Below are positions 17,725 through 29,121 of a stretch of DNA of 64,000 nt, piece after piece. Source of the stretch: Marinobacter zhanjiangensis. Lineage in GTDB: Bacteria; Pseudomonadota; Gammaproteobacteria; Pseudomonadales; Oleiphilaceae. Both the position numbers and the translations under genes were made by a program. The first letter of the stretch is position 1. Each line of letters starts with the position of its first letter. The notes under the pieces are model-generated. The model had not been told where the DNA came from. It ran no database searches and saw only the letters and a program-made list of their open reading frames with translations. Location of the stretch: positions 62,001-126,000 of the forward strand of contig NZ_BMXV01000008.1 in the NCBI RefSeq assembly GCF_014651935.1, written 5' to 3'.

Positions 17725-18516
17725 ATGGGTATCCTCAGCGGTAAACGCGCACTGATTGTTGGCGTTGCCAGCAAACACTCCATTGCCCACGGCATTGCCG
17801 AGGCCTTTCACGAGCAAGGCGCCGAACTGGCGTTTACCTACCAGAACGAAAAGCTGAAATCCCGTGTGGTGGGTTTCGCGGAAGGCTGGGGCAGTGAACT
17901 CACCTTCCCCTGCGATGTCGCCAGCGATGAGCAGATCGATAACGTCTTCACGGAGCTGAAAAAGCACTGGGACAGTGTCGATATTATCGTACACGCGGTC
18001 GGCTTTGCCCCTGCCAGCGAGCTCGATGGCAACTATGTTGACGTCACCACCCGCGAGGGGTTTCGCATCGCCCACGACATCAGTTCCTACAGCTTTGTGG
18101 CCCTGGCCAAGGGCGCCCGTCAGCAGGGTCTGCTGAACGAGCACAGCTCACTGATCACCCTGTCTTACCTGGGGTCGGAAAAGGTCCTGCCGAACTACAA
18201 CGTGATGGGCCTGGCCAAGGCTTCACTGGAAGCCAGCGTACGCTACATGGCGGTATCGCTGGGTGGTGACGGTATCCGGGTCAATGCCATTTCCGCCGGC
18301 CCCATCAAGACCCTGGCGGCTTCCGGTATCAAGGCTTTCCGCCGCATGCTCAACGAGAATGCCGGGCGCGCGCCGCTCAAGCGCAACATTACCCAGAAGG
18401 AAGTGGGTAACGCCGCCGCGTTCCTGGGCTCCGACCTGGCAAGCGGTGTCACCGGCGAGATCATGTATGTGGACTGTGGTTTCAATATTACCGGCATGGG
18501 CACTCTGGACGACTGA
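17725..18516 (+). CDS. fabI: Enoyl-[acyl-carrier-protein] reductase (NADH), FabI
   Basis: A 263-residue short-chain dehydrogenase that carries out the last reduction of each fatty-acid elongation cycle and is the target of triclosan. The nucleotide-binding start is [23 protein letters not shown]; the FabI catalytic set is visible as Tyr148 (TLSYLG), Tyr158 and Lys165 ([11 protein letters not shown]), equivalent to Tyr146/Tyr156/Lys163 of E. coli FabI. The start at 17725 has GGGAG at good spacing; the frame extends 11 codons upstream without homology. It follows yejF by 57 bp, the same order as in Pseudomonas aeruginosa, and may have its own promoter in the AT-rich stretch 17686-17712. Confidence 0.96.
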   Translation: MGILSGKRALIVGVASKHSIAHGIAEAFHEQGAELAFTYQNEKLKSRVVGFAEGWGSELTFPCDVASDEQIDNVFTELKKHWDSVDIIVHAVGFAPASELDGNYVDVTTREGFRIAHDISSYSFVALAKGARQQGLLNEHSSLITLSYLGSEKVLPNYNVMGLAKASLEASVRYMAVSLGGDGIRVNAISAGPIKTLAASGIKAFRRMLNENAGRAPLKRNITQKEVGNAAAFLGSDLASGVTGEIMYVDCGFNITGMGTLDD

Positions 18517-18529
18517 TCCAGCCCAACCG

Positions 18530-18556
18530 GCCGGGGGCGGCCCTGTCGCCCCCGGC
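18530..18556. terminator. GC-rich hairpin between convergent fabI and PilZ-domain gene
   Basis: GCCGGGGGCG (18530-18539) pairs perfectly with CGCCCCCGGC (18547-18556) around a 7-nt loop. No U-run follows, so termination is plausible from position (convergent gene ends) but not proven by the sequence. Confidence 0.45.
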
Positions 18557-18567
18557 ACCGGTATTCT

Positions 18568-19002
18568 CTACTGCCCTTCCATTGCCCGGGCGACACCGTC
18601 CATCCACGCCAGATACTCACTGTCGCCGGTGTCCAGGATTCTCAGCCCGGACTGCCAGCGGCCATCATTCACCGCCCTGCACCAGATCACCTCAACGGTG
18701 AGCGCACACGCTGCAACCTCACCCTGCAAGCTGATGCTGGCCGGCAGCAGCGCGCCCTCTGTCAGCGGTTCCCGGGTAATGAGCCTGAGCCCACCCGGTG
18801 ATACATCGGAACTTTCGGCCGGCGCGACACGGGCCTGACCGACCTCGCCCGGTTCCGCCGATTCAAGCTCCAGGGAAACGCTGGCGCGTCCCACCAGGCG
18901 GAATTCATCCCGCTGTTCGTGATCCGGATCCAGCTCGTTATCGCCAAAGGCATAGGGGTCTTTGTTGATCATGATACGTTGCTTCTTCCAGGACTTGCTC
19001 AT
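18568..19002 (-). CDS. PilZ-domain protein (candidate c-di-GMP effector)
   Basis: A 144-residue soluble protein. It has a recognisable PilZ domain: the RxxxR-type start RDEFRLVGR (about residues 31-39, with the second Arg at +8) followed by the beta-barrel motif DVSPGGLRL (about residues 65-73, D-x-S-x-x-G). These are the two elements that clamp cyclic di-GMP in PilZ proteins, so binding is possible, although the exact RxxxR spacing here is unusual. The ATG at 19002 lies 5 bases after the end of the DUF1631 gene, so both are likely cotranscribed and may work together. It differs from the type IV pilus PilZ encoded at 55254-55604, which lacks the c-di-GMP motif. Confidence 0.75.
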   Translation of the reverse strand: MSKSWKKQRIMINKDPYAFGDNELDPDHEQRDEFRLVGRASVSLELESAEPGEVGQARVAPAESSDVSPGGLRLITREPLTEGALLPASISLQGEVAACALTVEVIWCRAVNDGRWQSGLRILDTGDSEYLAWMDGVARAMEGQ

Positions 19003-19007
19003 CAAGG

Positions 19008-20819
19008 CTATCGCCCGACACGGATCCGGCCGACTACCCGGCTCAGGGTTTCATCAAATTCCGCGCTTGCCCCCAGTAACCTTGCGGTACCGGAGAGCAA
19101 CCGCTCCACCAGGTCGTCCACCGTCAGCTCGGTACGGTTGAGCCCGAGCCGGTCAACAAACACCAGCTTGCGGCTGGCGTTGATACGCACGGCCAGCTTG
19201 AGGCGCTGCTCGTCGTTGTCCGGCGTTTTTTTCAGGGCTATCCAGCCGCCCATGTTAAGCCGGTCCACCTCCGCCACGGCGCGGGCCCTGGCCGCCTCGC
19301 GGACTGCCTCAAGCCGGTCGGCTTCTGCCTGTTCCGCCTGTTCACGGGCCTGCTTTGCCTGCCGCTCTGCCTCCGCCTTCCGAGCTGCCTCTGCCTCCGC
19401 CCGTTGCCGCGCCTCGGCTTCCCTCTGCTGTCGCAAGTGATCTGCCCGTTCACGGGCCTTGCGGGCCGCCGCCTGACGCTGACTGCGCTGGGAGGCCAGC
19501 ACCCGGTCCAGCGCCGCCACGGTATCCGCAAGCACATCCCCGAACCGGGTCAGCGGCGGCAAAGGCCGGACCCTGCCCGCGTCCAGCGACTCCCTGAACT
19601 CGTGCCATCGCGTCAGGCCGAGACGCACTCCGTAGCCGTTGCTCCAGAGCACCTCGGCGGTTTCGTCAAGATAGGCGAGAAAGAACCGGCGCTGTTCTTG
19701 ATCACCACTGCCCTCCACGAACCAGTTTTTCCGGTACTGCTCAAGGCTGTCAGGCTGGGCACCGGACGTTTCGAGCCATGCCGGGTCATAGTCCAGCTGT
19801 TCCACCCTGGCGCGAGTGGATTCCACCACCGGGTCGCCACCACGCAGGCGGTCTACCAGAACTGTCTCCACAGCCGCCAACGGGCCACGTGGCGGCGCCT
19901 CTTCCCAGATCCGTTGCCAGACTTCGGCAATCCGGTCGGAAAGCTGTTCCCCGACCTGATAGAGACGGTCGGTTTCCTGGCCGGACAGGGCCGGATCACC
20001 GACCCACACCATCCATTCCAGCAAGCGCGTGGCATGTCGCCAGTTATCACCACTGTCGCCCTCCCGCCAGGCCAGCTGTCGGAGCAGCGGCAACCAGTGC
20101 TGAATCAGAAAGTCCTGCATCGGGGCAGGCAGCTGTCTGCCCTCCATGGCCCGTCCGGCGATCGCCCGTGACAGCTGGTCTGCCCGCCGTTGCCGTGCGG
20201 CCCCGGCTTCGGTTTCCAGCAGCCGTTGGTGCAGCCGGCTGGAATGCTGGTGCCGCCGGTCCGCTTCCCGGTGCCACTTCTCACAGAAGTTCGCAAATGG
20301 CGCCAGGTCGTTGTCGAGGAAACATTGATCTACCACCTCCACCACCCGATCGAGCTGGTCCAGCAGGGCCCGGGACGAGCGCCCACCGGAATCGCTCCAG
20401 CCACGCCAGTCGGCAAAGCTGTCCAGCCAGCTCACCAGCAAGCCCGCAAACACCGGCCGCTCCTCTTCCACCAGCCGCCATGCCAACGGATACCTGAGGC
20501 GGGCAAGCCGGGTGACCAGCACCGGGTGGAGCCCGGAAGAACGCAGGAATACGTCCATGATACGGTCGGCCAGGTAGGCGCCATTGACCTGCTGTACCGA
20601 CCAGGGACCTTCCAGGTCCGCCAGAACGGCGGACACACGCTGGTCGGTCTGCCGTGACCAGTGCTCGCGCAGCAGGGCGGTCCAGTTGTGCGATTGCTCG
20701 GGCTGACCCACCGGGTAAGGCAGATCCGGCACCCGGATTTCGCGGAGCACGCCACCTATACGTTCGGACAGGGAATCAGGAAGTACAGAATCGGTCATGG
20801 TATCCATTGCATCAGACAT
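19008..20819 (-). CDS. DUF1631 family protein with long coiled coil
   Basis: A cytoplasmic protein of 603 residues from the ATG at 20819 (MSDAMDTMTDSVLPDS); a GTG/ATG further upstream at 20867 is open but less likely. I recognise the DUF1631 pattern: helical N-terminal two thirds with LVTRLARLRYPLAWRLVE, and a C-terminal module with MGGWIALKK...RLKLAVRINASRKLVFVDRLGLNR resembling a degenerate PilZ-like beta structure. Between them (about residues 440-520) is a highly charged Ala/Glu/Arg/Gln-rich coiled coil. There is no signal peptide or membrane segment. Its function is not known; a downstream PilZ-domain gene 5 bases away suggests a link to c-di-GMP signalling (inference). Family assignment is moderately sure. 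Confidence 0.7.
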   Translation of the reverse strand: MSDAMDTMTDSVLPDSLSERIGGVLREIRVPDLPYPVGQPEQSHNWTALLREHWSRQTDQRVSAVLADLEGPWSVQQVNGAYLADRIMDVFLRSSGLHPVLVTRLARLRYPLAWRLVEEERPVFAGLLVSWLDSFADWRGWSDSGGRSSRALLDQLDRVVEVVDQCFLDNDLAPFANFCEKWHREADRRHQHSSRLHQRLLETEAGAARQRRADQLSRAIAGRAMEGRQLPAPMQDFLIQHWLPLLRQLAWREGDSGDNWRHATRLLEWMVWVGDPALSGQETDRLYQVGEQLSDRIAEVWQRIWEEAPPRGPLAAVETVLVDRLRGGDPVVESTRARVEQLDYDPAWLETSGAQPDSLEQYRKNWFVEGSGDQEQRRFFLAYLDETAEVLWSNGYGVRLGLTRWHEFRESLDAGRVRPLPPLTRFGDVLADTVAALDRVLASQRSQRQAAARKARERADHLRQQREAEARQRAEAEAARKAEAERQAKQAREQAEQAEADRLEAVREAARARAVAEVDRLNMGGWIALKKTPDNDEQRLKLAVRINASRKLVFVDRLGLNRTELTVDDLVERLLSGTARLLGASAEFDETLSRVVGRIRVGR

Positions 20820-21012
20820 CAGCTCACATTGCAGCACGGCAGTCAGGGAAGGTCCAGCGCCCGGCAACCTGCCGGGGGAGCTGATTCATTGCATTGACCT
20901 GTCAAATGGCGCAGTATATCGCTCCATCAAAATAACCACCGAAGCCCCTGTACGCCTGCGTCCGGCCTGCGTTGAAGGGCTTCGACGAGAGAATATCAGG
21001 AAGCACAACAGT

Positions 21013-22086
21013 ATGTCCGGCAAGCAACTCGAGAATATCAACGTGGCCAGTCAGGAGCCGCTCATCACACCGGAAGCCCTCAAACGGGAAATGCCCCTGA
21101 CGGACAAGGCCGCGGCCACCGTCACCGAGGGCCGCCAGACCATCTACGACATCCTCGATGGCAAGGATCATCGCCTGTTTGTCGTGGTCGGCCCCTGCTC
21201 CGTTCACGACGCCGAGGCCGCCCGGGAATACGCCCGACGGCTCAAGAAACTGGCCGACGAAGTCAGCGACACGCTGTACATCGTGATGCGGGTCTACTTC
21301 GAGAAACCCCGCACCACCGTCGGCTGGAAGGGGCTGATCAACGACCCGCACCTGAACGACTCCTTTGATATCGAACAGGGCCTGCACCTGGGGCGCCGTC
21401 TGCTGCTGGATATCGCTGAAATTGGTCTGCCCACGGCAACCGAGGCACTGGATCCGATTTCACCCCAGTACCTGCAGGACAGCATCTCCTGGTCGGCCAT
21501 TGGTGCCCGCACCACGGAATCCCAGACCCACCGGGAAATGAGTAGTGGCCTGTCCATGGCCATCGGCTTCAAGAACGGCACCGATGGCAGCCTGGATGTG
21601 GCGGTCAACGCCATGAAGTCGGTCTCGCACCCCCACTCTTTCCTGGGCATTGACCAACAGGGCAAGGTGGCCATTATCCGTACCCGGGGTAACCAGTACG
21701 GTCATGCCGTATTGCGCGGTGGCGGTGGCAAGCCCAACTATGATTCGGTCAATGTGGCCCTGTGTGAGCAGGCTCTCGAAAAAGCCGGCCTGCGCAAGTC
21801 CATCATGGTGGATTGCAGCCACGCCAACTCCAGCAAGGACCCGGCCATTCAGCCGCTGGTGATGCAGGATGTTGCCCACCAGATTCTGGAGGGCAACCAG
21901 TCCATTCAGAGCCTGATGGTGGAAAGCAACATCAACTGGGGCAACCAGCCGATTCCGGAAAATCTGGACGACCTGAAATACGGCGTTTCCGTTACCGATG
22001 CCTGCATCGACTGGGAGACCACCGAGAAAGCACTGCGGGAAATGCGCGACAAACTGAAGGACACGCTCCCCAAGCGGGTGAGCTGA
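21013..22086 (+). CDS. aroG: 3-deoxy-7-phosphoheptulonate (DAHP) synthase, class I AroG/AroF/AroH type
   Basis: A 357-residue enzyme that condenses phosphoenolpyruvate with erythrose-4-phosphate, the first step of the shikimate pathway. Family motifs include VVVGPCSVHD (about residues 58-67), the PEP-binding RVYFEKPRTTVGWKG, SIGARTTESQTHREM and the C-terminal metal ligands in MVDCSHANSSKDP and VTDACIDW. Length and motifs fit the feedback-regulated class I-alpha enzymes; which amino acid inhibits this isozyme cannot be told from sequence by eye. I place the start at ATG 21013 (MSGKQLENINV), with CAGGAAG upstream; 72 codons of open frame upstream include the divergent promoter region shared with the DUF1631 gene. 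Confidence 0.93.
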   Translation: MSGKQLENINVASQEPLITPEALKREMPLTDKAAATVTEGRQTIYDILDGKDHRLFVVVGPCSVHDAEAAREYARRLKKLADEVSDTLYIVMRVYFEKPRTTVGWKGLINDPHLNDSFDIEQGLHLGRRLLLDIAEIGLPTATEALDPISPQYLQDSISWSAIGARTTESQTHREMSSGLSMAIGFKNGTDGSLDVAVNAMKSVSHPHSFLGIDQQGKVAIIRTRGNQYGHAVLRGGGGKPNYDSVNVALCEQALEKAGLRKSIMVDCSHANSSKDPAIQPLVMQDVAHQILEGNQSIQSLMVESNINWGNQPIPENLDDLKYGVSVTDACIDWETTEKALREMRDKLKDTLPKRVS

Positions 22087-22100
22087 TCGTCCTGACCGAT

Positions 22101-22123
22101 GCGGGCCGGTTCACCCGGCCCGC
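22101..22123. terminator. GC-rich hairpin between convergent aroG and cobA
   Basis: GCGGGCCGG (22101-22109) pairs with CCGGCCCGC (22115-22123) around a 5-nt loop in the 43-bp gap between two convergent genes. There is no U-run, so efficiency is uncertain. Confidence 0.5.
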
Positions 22124-22129
22124 TCGGCT

Positions 22130-23002
22130 TCACCGGGTGTCGCCGGCCTGAACAGCGGCCATCCAGTCGAGCCTGTCCCTGAGCCCGACCACCTCGCCGA
22201 TTATCACCAGCGTGGGCGCCTGCACCGCACTTTCCTCTACCTTGCCGACAATATCCTCCAGAGTACCGCACACCACCTGCTGCTGTGGCGTTGTACCCCG
22301 TGACACCAGGGCGACCGGCATGGCCGGTGTCATGCCATGGGCGGTAAGCTCCCGCACAATGATCGGCAGCCCCACCAGCCCCATGTAGAAGACCAGGGTC
22401 TGATTGGTCTGCACGAAATCATTCCAGGGCAAATCACAGGTGTCGTTCTTGAGGTGACCGGTGACGAAACGCACCGACTGGGCGTAATCGCGGTGGGTCA
22501 GCGGGATACCGGCATAGGCGGCACAGCCGGACGCCGCCGTAATGCCGGGAATCACCTGGAAGCGGACGCCCGCCTCGGCCAGGGTCTCGATCTCCTCACC
22601 GCCCCGGCCAAAGATGAACGGGTCACCGCCCTTGAGGCGAACCACCTTGCTGCCTTGCTTCGCCAGCTCCACCAGTTTCTGGTTGATCTGGTCCTGGGGC
22701 AGCGTGTGATCCGAGCGTTTCTTGCCCACATGCACCAGTTCGGTGCCATGCGGAATCATGTCCATGATGGGCTGGGACACCAGCCGGTCGTAGAGCACGA
22801 TGTCCGCTTCCTGCAGAATGCGCCAGGCCTTCAGGGTCAGCAGTTCCGGATCGCCAGGCCCGGCGCCCACCAGGAAAACCTCGCCTTCGGAGGAGTTGGG
22901 GTTGCGGGTGACCGGATTCACCCGGTAACGGGACGGTAACCGGACGCCCGCCCCGCCCTTCAGCGGCGCGTCGTCCGGGCGGCCTCCGGCTGGTCTCGAC
23001 AT
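22130..23002 (-). CDS. cobA: Uroporphyrinogen-III C-methyltransferase (SUMT)
   Basis: A 290-residue SAM-dependent methyltransferase that adds two methyl groups to uroporphyrinogen III to make precorrin-2, the branch to sirohaem and cobalamin. Motifs: [19 protein letters not shown] (residues 45-63), [17 protein letters not shown], and [23 protein letters not shown]. It has only the SUMT half; the dehydrogenase/ferrochelatase half found in CysG is absent, so other genes must finish sirohaem. The start is ATG 23002, which has an excellent GGGAGGAA site 9 bases upstream; a GTG at 23032 overlapping the serS stop (GTGA) is the alternative. Sirohaem is the cofactor of the reductase at the left edge of the window. 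Confidence 0.93.
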   Translation of the reverse strand: MSRPAGGRPDDAPLKGGAGVRLPSRYRVNPVTRNPNSSEGEVFLVGAGPGDPELLTLKAWRILQEADIVLYDRLVSQPIMDMIPHGTELVHVGKKRSDHTLPQDQINQKLVELAKQGSKVVRLKGGDPFIFGRGGEEIETLAEAGVRFQVIPGITAASGCAAYAGIPLTHRDYAQSVRFVTGHLKNDTCDLPWNDFVQTNQTLVFYMGLVGLPIIVRELTAHGMTPAMPVALVSRGTTPQQQVVCGTLEDIVGKVEESAVQAPTLVIIGEVVGLRDRLDWMAAVQAGDTR

Positions 23003-23028
23003 GTCAGGTGCTTCCTCCCGGGATGCTG

Positions 23029-24438
<1,410 letters not shown>

Positions 24439-24455
24439 TCAGCCCGGTCAACAGC

Positions 24456-25805
24456 TCAGGATGAGCCGGAAGGATAGCGTTGCCGTGAACTGGCCTTATT
24501 CATGTCATCCAGGCGTTGGCGTTTCTCTCCCAGCCGGATTTCCAGCCCCCGGGGCACCGGCTGGTAATAACGGCGCTGGTGAATCTCCTCCGGCAGGTAG
24601 GCTTCTCCGGCAGCAAAGGCCTCGGGTTCGTCATGGGCGTAGCGGTATTCCTCGCCATAGCCCAGGTCGTTCATCAGCGAGGTAGGCGCGTTGCGGATAT
24701 GCACGGGTACCTGGTAGTCCGGGTCCTGGCGAATATCCGCCACGCAGCGGTTATACGCGCTGTAGACCGCATTGCTCTTGGGCGCCAGGGCCAGGTAGGT
24801 GACCGCCTGGGCCATGGACAGCTCCCCTTCCGGAGAGCCGAGGCGCTCCAGTACATCCCAGGCATCCAGGCACATCCGCAAGGCCCGGGGGTCGGCATTG
24901 CCGATATCCTCGGACGCAATTCGAACCAGCCGACGGGCCACGTACAAAGGATCGGCGCCGCCGTCCAGCATGCGACACATCCAGTAAAGGGAGGCGTCCG
25001 GATCCGATCCGCGCACGGACTTGTGCAGGGCGGAGATCTGGTCGTAGAACACGTCGCCACCCTTGTCGAAACGGCGCAGGCTGCTCTGCAGCACCTGTTC
25101 CAGCACCGCTTCGGTGATTTCCGGCTGCTCACCGGTTCCCGGCTCCGCCAGGTCGGAGGCCACTTCCAGCACGTTCAGGGCCCGCCGGGCGTCGCCGCTG
25201 CCGGCAGCGGCGATCAGCCCGAGCACCCGGTCGCTGACCGTCACCTTGTCGGCAAGCCCGGTGTCGGCATGCAGGGCCCGCTGCAGCAAACCCACCAGAT
25301 CCGCTTCTTCGAGGTTCTTGAGCACATAGACCCGGGTCCGGGACAACAAGGCGCTGTTGAGCTCGAATGACGGGTTTTCCGTGGTCGCCCCCACGAAGAT
25401 GAAAGTGCCGTCCTCAATATGGGGCAGGAAGGCATCCTGCTGGCTCTTGTTGAAACGGTGAACCTCGTCCACGAACAGCAGGGTATCGCGCCCTTCCGCC
25501 TGCTTGCGGCTGCGGGCGCGCTCTACTGCGGCGCGGATGTCCTTGACCCCGGCCAGCACCGCAGACAGGGTTTCGTACCCCATATCCCCGACACTGGCCA
25601 GCAGCCGGGCAAAGGTGGTCTTGCCCACTCCGGGTGGCCCCCAGAGGATCATGGAATGAAGCTGGCCCTGCTCCACTGCCTGACGCAGCGGTTTGCCCGG
25701 CCCGACGAGGTGGGCCTGCCCCACATACTCGTCCAGGTTGCGGGGTCGCATGCGGGCGGCCAGGGGCTCGAAGCCCCGTTGTTCCTGGAACAGGCTGTCC
25801 TGCAT
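24456..25805 (-). CDS. rarA: Replication-associated recombination protein A (MgsA/WRNIP1 family AAA+ ATPase)
   Basis: A 449-residue AAA+ ATPase of the clamp-loader clade that acts at stalled replication forks. Walker A is GPPGVGKT (residues 56-63), Walker B LLFVDEVHRFNKSQQD (Asp113-Glu114), and sensor regions follow in FVGATTENPSFELNSALLSR. The C-terminal tetramerisation domain contains SDPDASLYWMCRMLDGG and YLPEEIHQRRYYQP, typical of RarA. The start codon overlaps the lolA stop by one base. The order ftsK-lolA-rarA-serS is conserved across gammaproteobacteria. Confidence 0.95.
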   Translation of the reverse strand: MQDSLFQEQRGFEPLAARMRPRNLDEYVGQAHLVGPGKPLRQAVEQGQLHSMILWGPPGVGKTTFARLLASVGDMGYETLSAVLAGVKDIRAAVERARSRKQAEGRDTLLFVDEVHRFNKSQQDAFLPHIEDGTFIFVGATTENPSFELNSALLSRTRVYVLKNLEEADLVGLLQRALHADTGLADKVTVSDRVLGLIAAAGSGDARRALNVLEVASDLAEPGTGEQPEITEAVLEQVLQSSLRRFDKGGDVFYDQISALHKSVRGSDPDASLYWMCRMLDGGADPLYVARRLVRIASEDIGNADPRALRMCLDAWDVLERLGSPEGELSMAQAVTYLALAPKSNAVYSAYNRCVADIRQDPDYQVPVHIRNAPTSLMNDLGYGEEYRYAHDEPEAFAAGEAYLPEEIHQRRYYQPVPRGLEIRLGEKRQRLDDMNKASSRQRYPSGSS

Positions 25806-26443
25806 TACTGCATGCCCTGGATCACGTCCGCCGAGTCGGGATACTCCAGCTCGAAAGCCGAATCGGGCACCTCCTCGTTGATGCGGATGCTGCCGAATTC
25901 CAGCTCGGTGCGCTGGGCCAGGGAGTCTTCCATGCGCATGGCCTGAAGCTCGTCGTCATAGAAGGTGAGGGTCAGCGAGATGAACAGGGAGTCCTCGCTC
26001 AGCGGCTCAAGGGTGTATTCCCGGGTGTGGTCACCGTAACGGGACTCACTGATGTCGTAGGTTTCCGACAGGCCATCGGTTTCGCCGCTCAGCAGCAACG
26101 CGGGTGTGGTGCTTGCCTGCTCATCCAGGTCCTGAATGGTCACCTGCTCCAGGTCCGGATCGTAAAGCGTCACGGTTTCACCGTTGCTGACAATAAACTG
26201 GTTGGCGGGGGGCTCCGTCTCCCAGTAGAACAGCCCCGGCCGTTTGGCTTTCAGGTTGCCGCTGGACTCTTGCACTACCCGCCCCCGGTCGTCCGCCACG
26301 GTCTGGGTAAAGGAGGCCTGGAACGTGGAATAGCTGCTCAGGGTATCGGCCAGTCGGTCTGCCGCCGGCTCCTGCGCCCATGCAGCGCCGGAAAACAGCA
26401 CCAGGGTGGCCGTGGCCAGTAATGTGCGACCCGCTTTGATCAT
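25805..26443 (-). CDS. lolA: Outer-membrane lipoprotein carrier protein LolA
   Basis: A 212-residue periplasmic chaperone that takes lipoproteins from the LolCDE transporter to LolB at the outer membrane. The Sec signal peptide is clear (MIKAGRTLLATATLVLFSGAAWA, cleavage before QEPAAD). The mature part has the LolA pattern: LADTLSSYSTFQASFTQTV, GNLKAKRPGLFYWETEPP with the lipid-binding Arg in the first sheet, FIVSNGETVTLYDPDLEQVT. It lies 17 bases after ftsK and overlaps rarA, so the three are probably one operon. Confidence 0.94.
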   Translation of the reverse strand: MIKAGRTLLATATLVLFSGAAWAQEPAADRLADTLSSYSTFQASFTQTVADDRGRVVQESSGNLKAKRPGLFYWETEPPANQFIVSNGETVTLYDPDLEQVTIQDLDEQASTTPALLLSGETDGLSETYDISESRYGDHTREYTLEPLSEDSLFISLTLTFYDDELQAMRMEDSLAQRTELEFGSIRINEEVPDSAFELEYPDSADVIQGMQ

Positions 26444-26460
26444 TCAGTGCCTCCTGGGAC

Positions 26461-29064
26461 TCAGGGTTTCGGGGGTGGCGCCGCGAGCACTTCCCGGGCG
26501 CCGTTGTGACCGGCGGGGCTTACCACGCCGGCCGCTTCCATGGCATCCACCAGGTTTGCGGCCCGGTTGTAGCCAATCTTGAACTTGCGCTGTACGGAAG
26601 AAATGGACACTCGCCGGCCCTCGGTGACAAACGCTACCGCCTCGTCAAAAAGGGCATCGTTCTCACTGTCGCCACCGCCTTCGGACAGGCTGGGCACACC
26701 GGGGAGGTTTTCTCCTTCTGCACCATTCAGGACATCGTCCACGTACTCAGGTTCCCCACGGGCTTTCCATGCGTTGACGATGCGATGAACCTCATCATCG
26801 TCCACAAAGGCGCCGTGAACCCGAACCGGCAGCCCGGAGCCAGGTGGCAGGTAAAGCATGTCACCATGCCCCAGCAACTGCTCGGCACCACCCTGATCCA
26901 GCACGGTGCGGGAATCAATCTTGGACGACACCTGGAACGATATCCGGGTGGGAATGTTGGCCTTGATCAGGCCGGTAATAACGTCCACCGATGGCCGCTG
27001 AGTGGCCAGGATCAGGTGGATGCCGGCTGCCCTCGCCTTCTGGGCGATACGGGCGATCAGCTCTTCCACCTTCTTGCCGACGATCATCATCATGTCGGCG
27101 AATTCGTCGATCACCACCACGATAAACGGCAGGGTTTCCAGCTCGGGCCGTTGTTGCTCGTCGTTATCCAGGTATTCGTCAGGTTTCCAGAAGGGATCGA
27201 GCAGAGGCTCGCCAGCGGCACGGGCGTCCTTCACCTTGCGGTTATAGCCGGCCACATTGCGCACACCCAGGTTGGCCATCAGCTTGTAACGGCGCTCCAT
27301 TTCAGCCACACACCAGCGCAGGGCGTTGGCGGCGTCCTTCATGTCGGTAACCACCGGCGACAGCAGGTGCGGGATGCCCTCGTAGATGCTCAGCTCCAGC
27401 ATCTTCGGGTCGACCATGATGAAGCGGACTTCCTCCGGCGTCGCCTTGAGCAGCATGCTGATCAGCATGGCGTTCACCCCGACCGACTTACCGGAACCGG
27501 TGGTCCCGGCCACCAGCAGATGGGGCATCTTGGACAGGTTGGCCACCATCGGATTGCCGCCGATATCATTGCCCAGGGCCAGGGTCAGGGCGGAGGACGA
27601 CTCGGTGAACACCTTCGCACCCAGTACCTCGCTGAGGCGCACCATCTGCCGCTTCTCGTTGGGAATCTCGATGCCCACCACCGACTTGCCGGGAATCACT
27701 TCCACCACCCGCACGCTGAGCACGGCCAGGGCCCGGGCCAGGTCTTTGGCCAGATTGGAGATCTTGCTGACCTTGACCCCGGGTGCGGGCTTGATCTCGA
27801 AACGGGTAATTACCGGGCCCGGATTGACCTCGACCACCTCCACCGAGACACCGAAGTCTGCCAGTTTTTCCTCCAGCATCCGCGACATGTACTCCAGGGA
27901 TTCCTCGGAGTAGCCCTTCTCCTGATGTTCCTCGGGGGGATCCAGTAGCGTCAGCGGCGGTATCGGGCTTTCCAGGTCCTCAAACAGGGAGGCCTGCTTG
28001 CGGCTCCGGTCTTTCTCGGTCTCGCCCGGGCCGTCCTGCTTGCCTGCGTCGTCCCGCTTGAAGGGCGAGATCTTCACCTTGCCAGTATTATTTTCCACCG
28101 GCTTGCTGTTATTTGCCTTCTTCTTCGGCTTCGGTGCTGGTTCTTCGGCGTCGTCATCCCGGGAGCTGAAGCTTTCCAGCATGACCGGTTCGTCGTCATC
28201 CAGCCCCCGCCGGGCTGACATGGGGTCTGCCCTGGAGGGCTGCCGATCCGCGCCCTGCTCCTTATCGCCCTTGCCAAAGGGCCACAACCATCGCCACCAG
28301 GGCCGGCGTTCGCCCCCCTGCGCTGTTTCGGTATTGGTATCGGTGAGCACCGGCGGTTCCGGCGGGGGACTCACTTTTCTCGCCGACTCCGGCCCCTGGT
28401 CTGCGGCCTCTTCACTGTTATCCCGTGCGAACAGCCCCTTGAGCCACAGCAGGGCCTCCAGTGTGTAGCCACCCACCTGGTCCATCAGCCGGAACCAGGA
28501 AAACCCGGTAGTGACGGTAAGGGCAAACAGAAAGATGGCCACCAGGATCAGCGTCGTGGCAGGCAGGTTAAAGAAGCGGACCATGGCGGACGACACCGCC
28601 TGACCCAGCACACCGCCCGAGGCTGCCCCGAGCCCGAACAGCGAATACAGGGCCAGCAGGCTGCAGGCGGACAGCAGGATCAGCAGGAAGCCCCCGGCAC
28701 GCACCAGCAACAGGGGCCAGTGGGTTTCCAGAGGATCGTGACGCAGACGGATCAGCAACAAGGCATAGCCGGCCACCATCAGCGGGAACAGATAGGATAC
28801 CTGACCGAAGACATCCATCATCAGGCTGGCCAGCCAGGCACCAAAGCGCCCGGCCGCGTTGTCGACGCTGACCTGATGACCGATGGAGGCCCAGCCCGGA
28901 TCGGATGGGCTGTAGGTGGCCAGGGTCATGGCCAGGAAGATGGTCAGCGCGACAAGCGCAATAACCAGCCCTTCCCTGGCGCCCTGAGCTACCAGCCGGC
29001 GAAACCGCTGTTGTTTTTCCGTGAGCGCCGCGGGGGCTGCCTCTTGCTTGCCAGTCTTAGCCAT
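26461..29064 (-). CDS. ftsK: DNA translocase FtsK
   Basis: An 867-residue septum-located DNA pump that segregates chromosome termini and activates XerCD at dif. Four or more N-terminal transmembrane helices lie between about residues 30 and 190. A Pro/Asp/Lys-rich linker (about 215-380) is followed by the alpha domain, the RecA-like motor with Walker [10 protein letters not shown] (about 519-527) and Walker [13 protein letters not shown] (about 648-659), and the C-terminal winged-helix gamma domain (about 797-860, [24 protein letters not shown]), which reads KOPS sequences. The linker is short compared with E. coli FtsK (1329 aa) but usual for pseudomonads and relatives. Translation of lolA follows 17 bases downstream. 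Confidence 0.96.
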   Translation of the reverse strand: MAKTGKQEAAPAALTEKQQRFRRLVAQGAREGLVIALVALTIFLAMTLATYSPSDPGWASIGHQVSVDNAAGRFGAWLASLMMDVFGQVSYLFPLMVAGYALLLIRLRHDPLETHWPLLLVRAGGFLLILLSACSLLALYSLFGLGAASGGVLGQAVSSAMVRFFNLPATTLILVAIFLFALTVTTGFSWFRLMDQVGGYTLEALLWLKGLFARDNSEEAADQGPESARKVSPPPEPPVLTDTNTETAQGGERRPWWRWLWPFGKGDKEQGADRQPSRADPMSARRGLDDDEPVMLESFSSRDDDAEEPAPKPKKKANNSKPVENNTGKVKISPFKRDDAGKQDGPGETEKDRSRKQASLFEDLESPIPPLTLLDPPEEHQEKGYSEESLEYMSRMLEEKLADFGVSVEVVEVNPGPVITRFEIKPAPGVKVSKISNLAKDLARALAVLSVRVVEVIPGKSVVGIEIPNEKRQMVRLSEVLGAKVFTESSSALTLALGNDIGGNPMVANLSKMPHLLVAGTTGSGKSVGVNAMLISMLLKATPEEVRFIMVDPKMLELSIYEGIPHLLSPVVTDMKDAANALRWCVAEMERRYKLMANLGVRNVAGYNRKVKDARAAGEPLLDPFWKPDEYLDNDEQQRPELETLPFIVVVIDEFADMMMIVGKKVEELIARIAQKARAAGIHLILATQRPSVDVITGLIKANIPTRISFQVSSKIDSRTVLDQGGAEQLLGHGDMLYLPPGSGLPVRVHGAFVDDDEVHRIVNAWKARGEPEYVDDVLNGAEGENLPGVPSLSEGGGDSENDALFDEAVAFVTEGRRVSISSVQRKFKIGYNRAANLVDAMEAAGVVSPAGHNGAREVLAAPPPKP

Positions 29065-29121
29065 GAAGTCCGCAAACGATCCTCTGCTGATGAAATGGCG
29101 AAAACGATGATACCGCCGGCA

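Noticed and set aside
20893..20925. Promoter TTGACC...TATATC upstream of aroG
   Set aside because: The spacer is either 15 bp or the -10 poor; not convincing enough to list.
26506..27948. 480-codon plus-strand frame opposite ftsK
   Set aside because: Antisense shadow; His/Gly-rich composition, no motifs.
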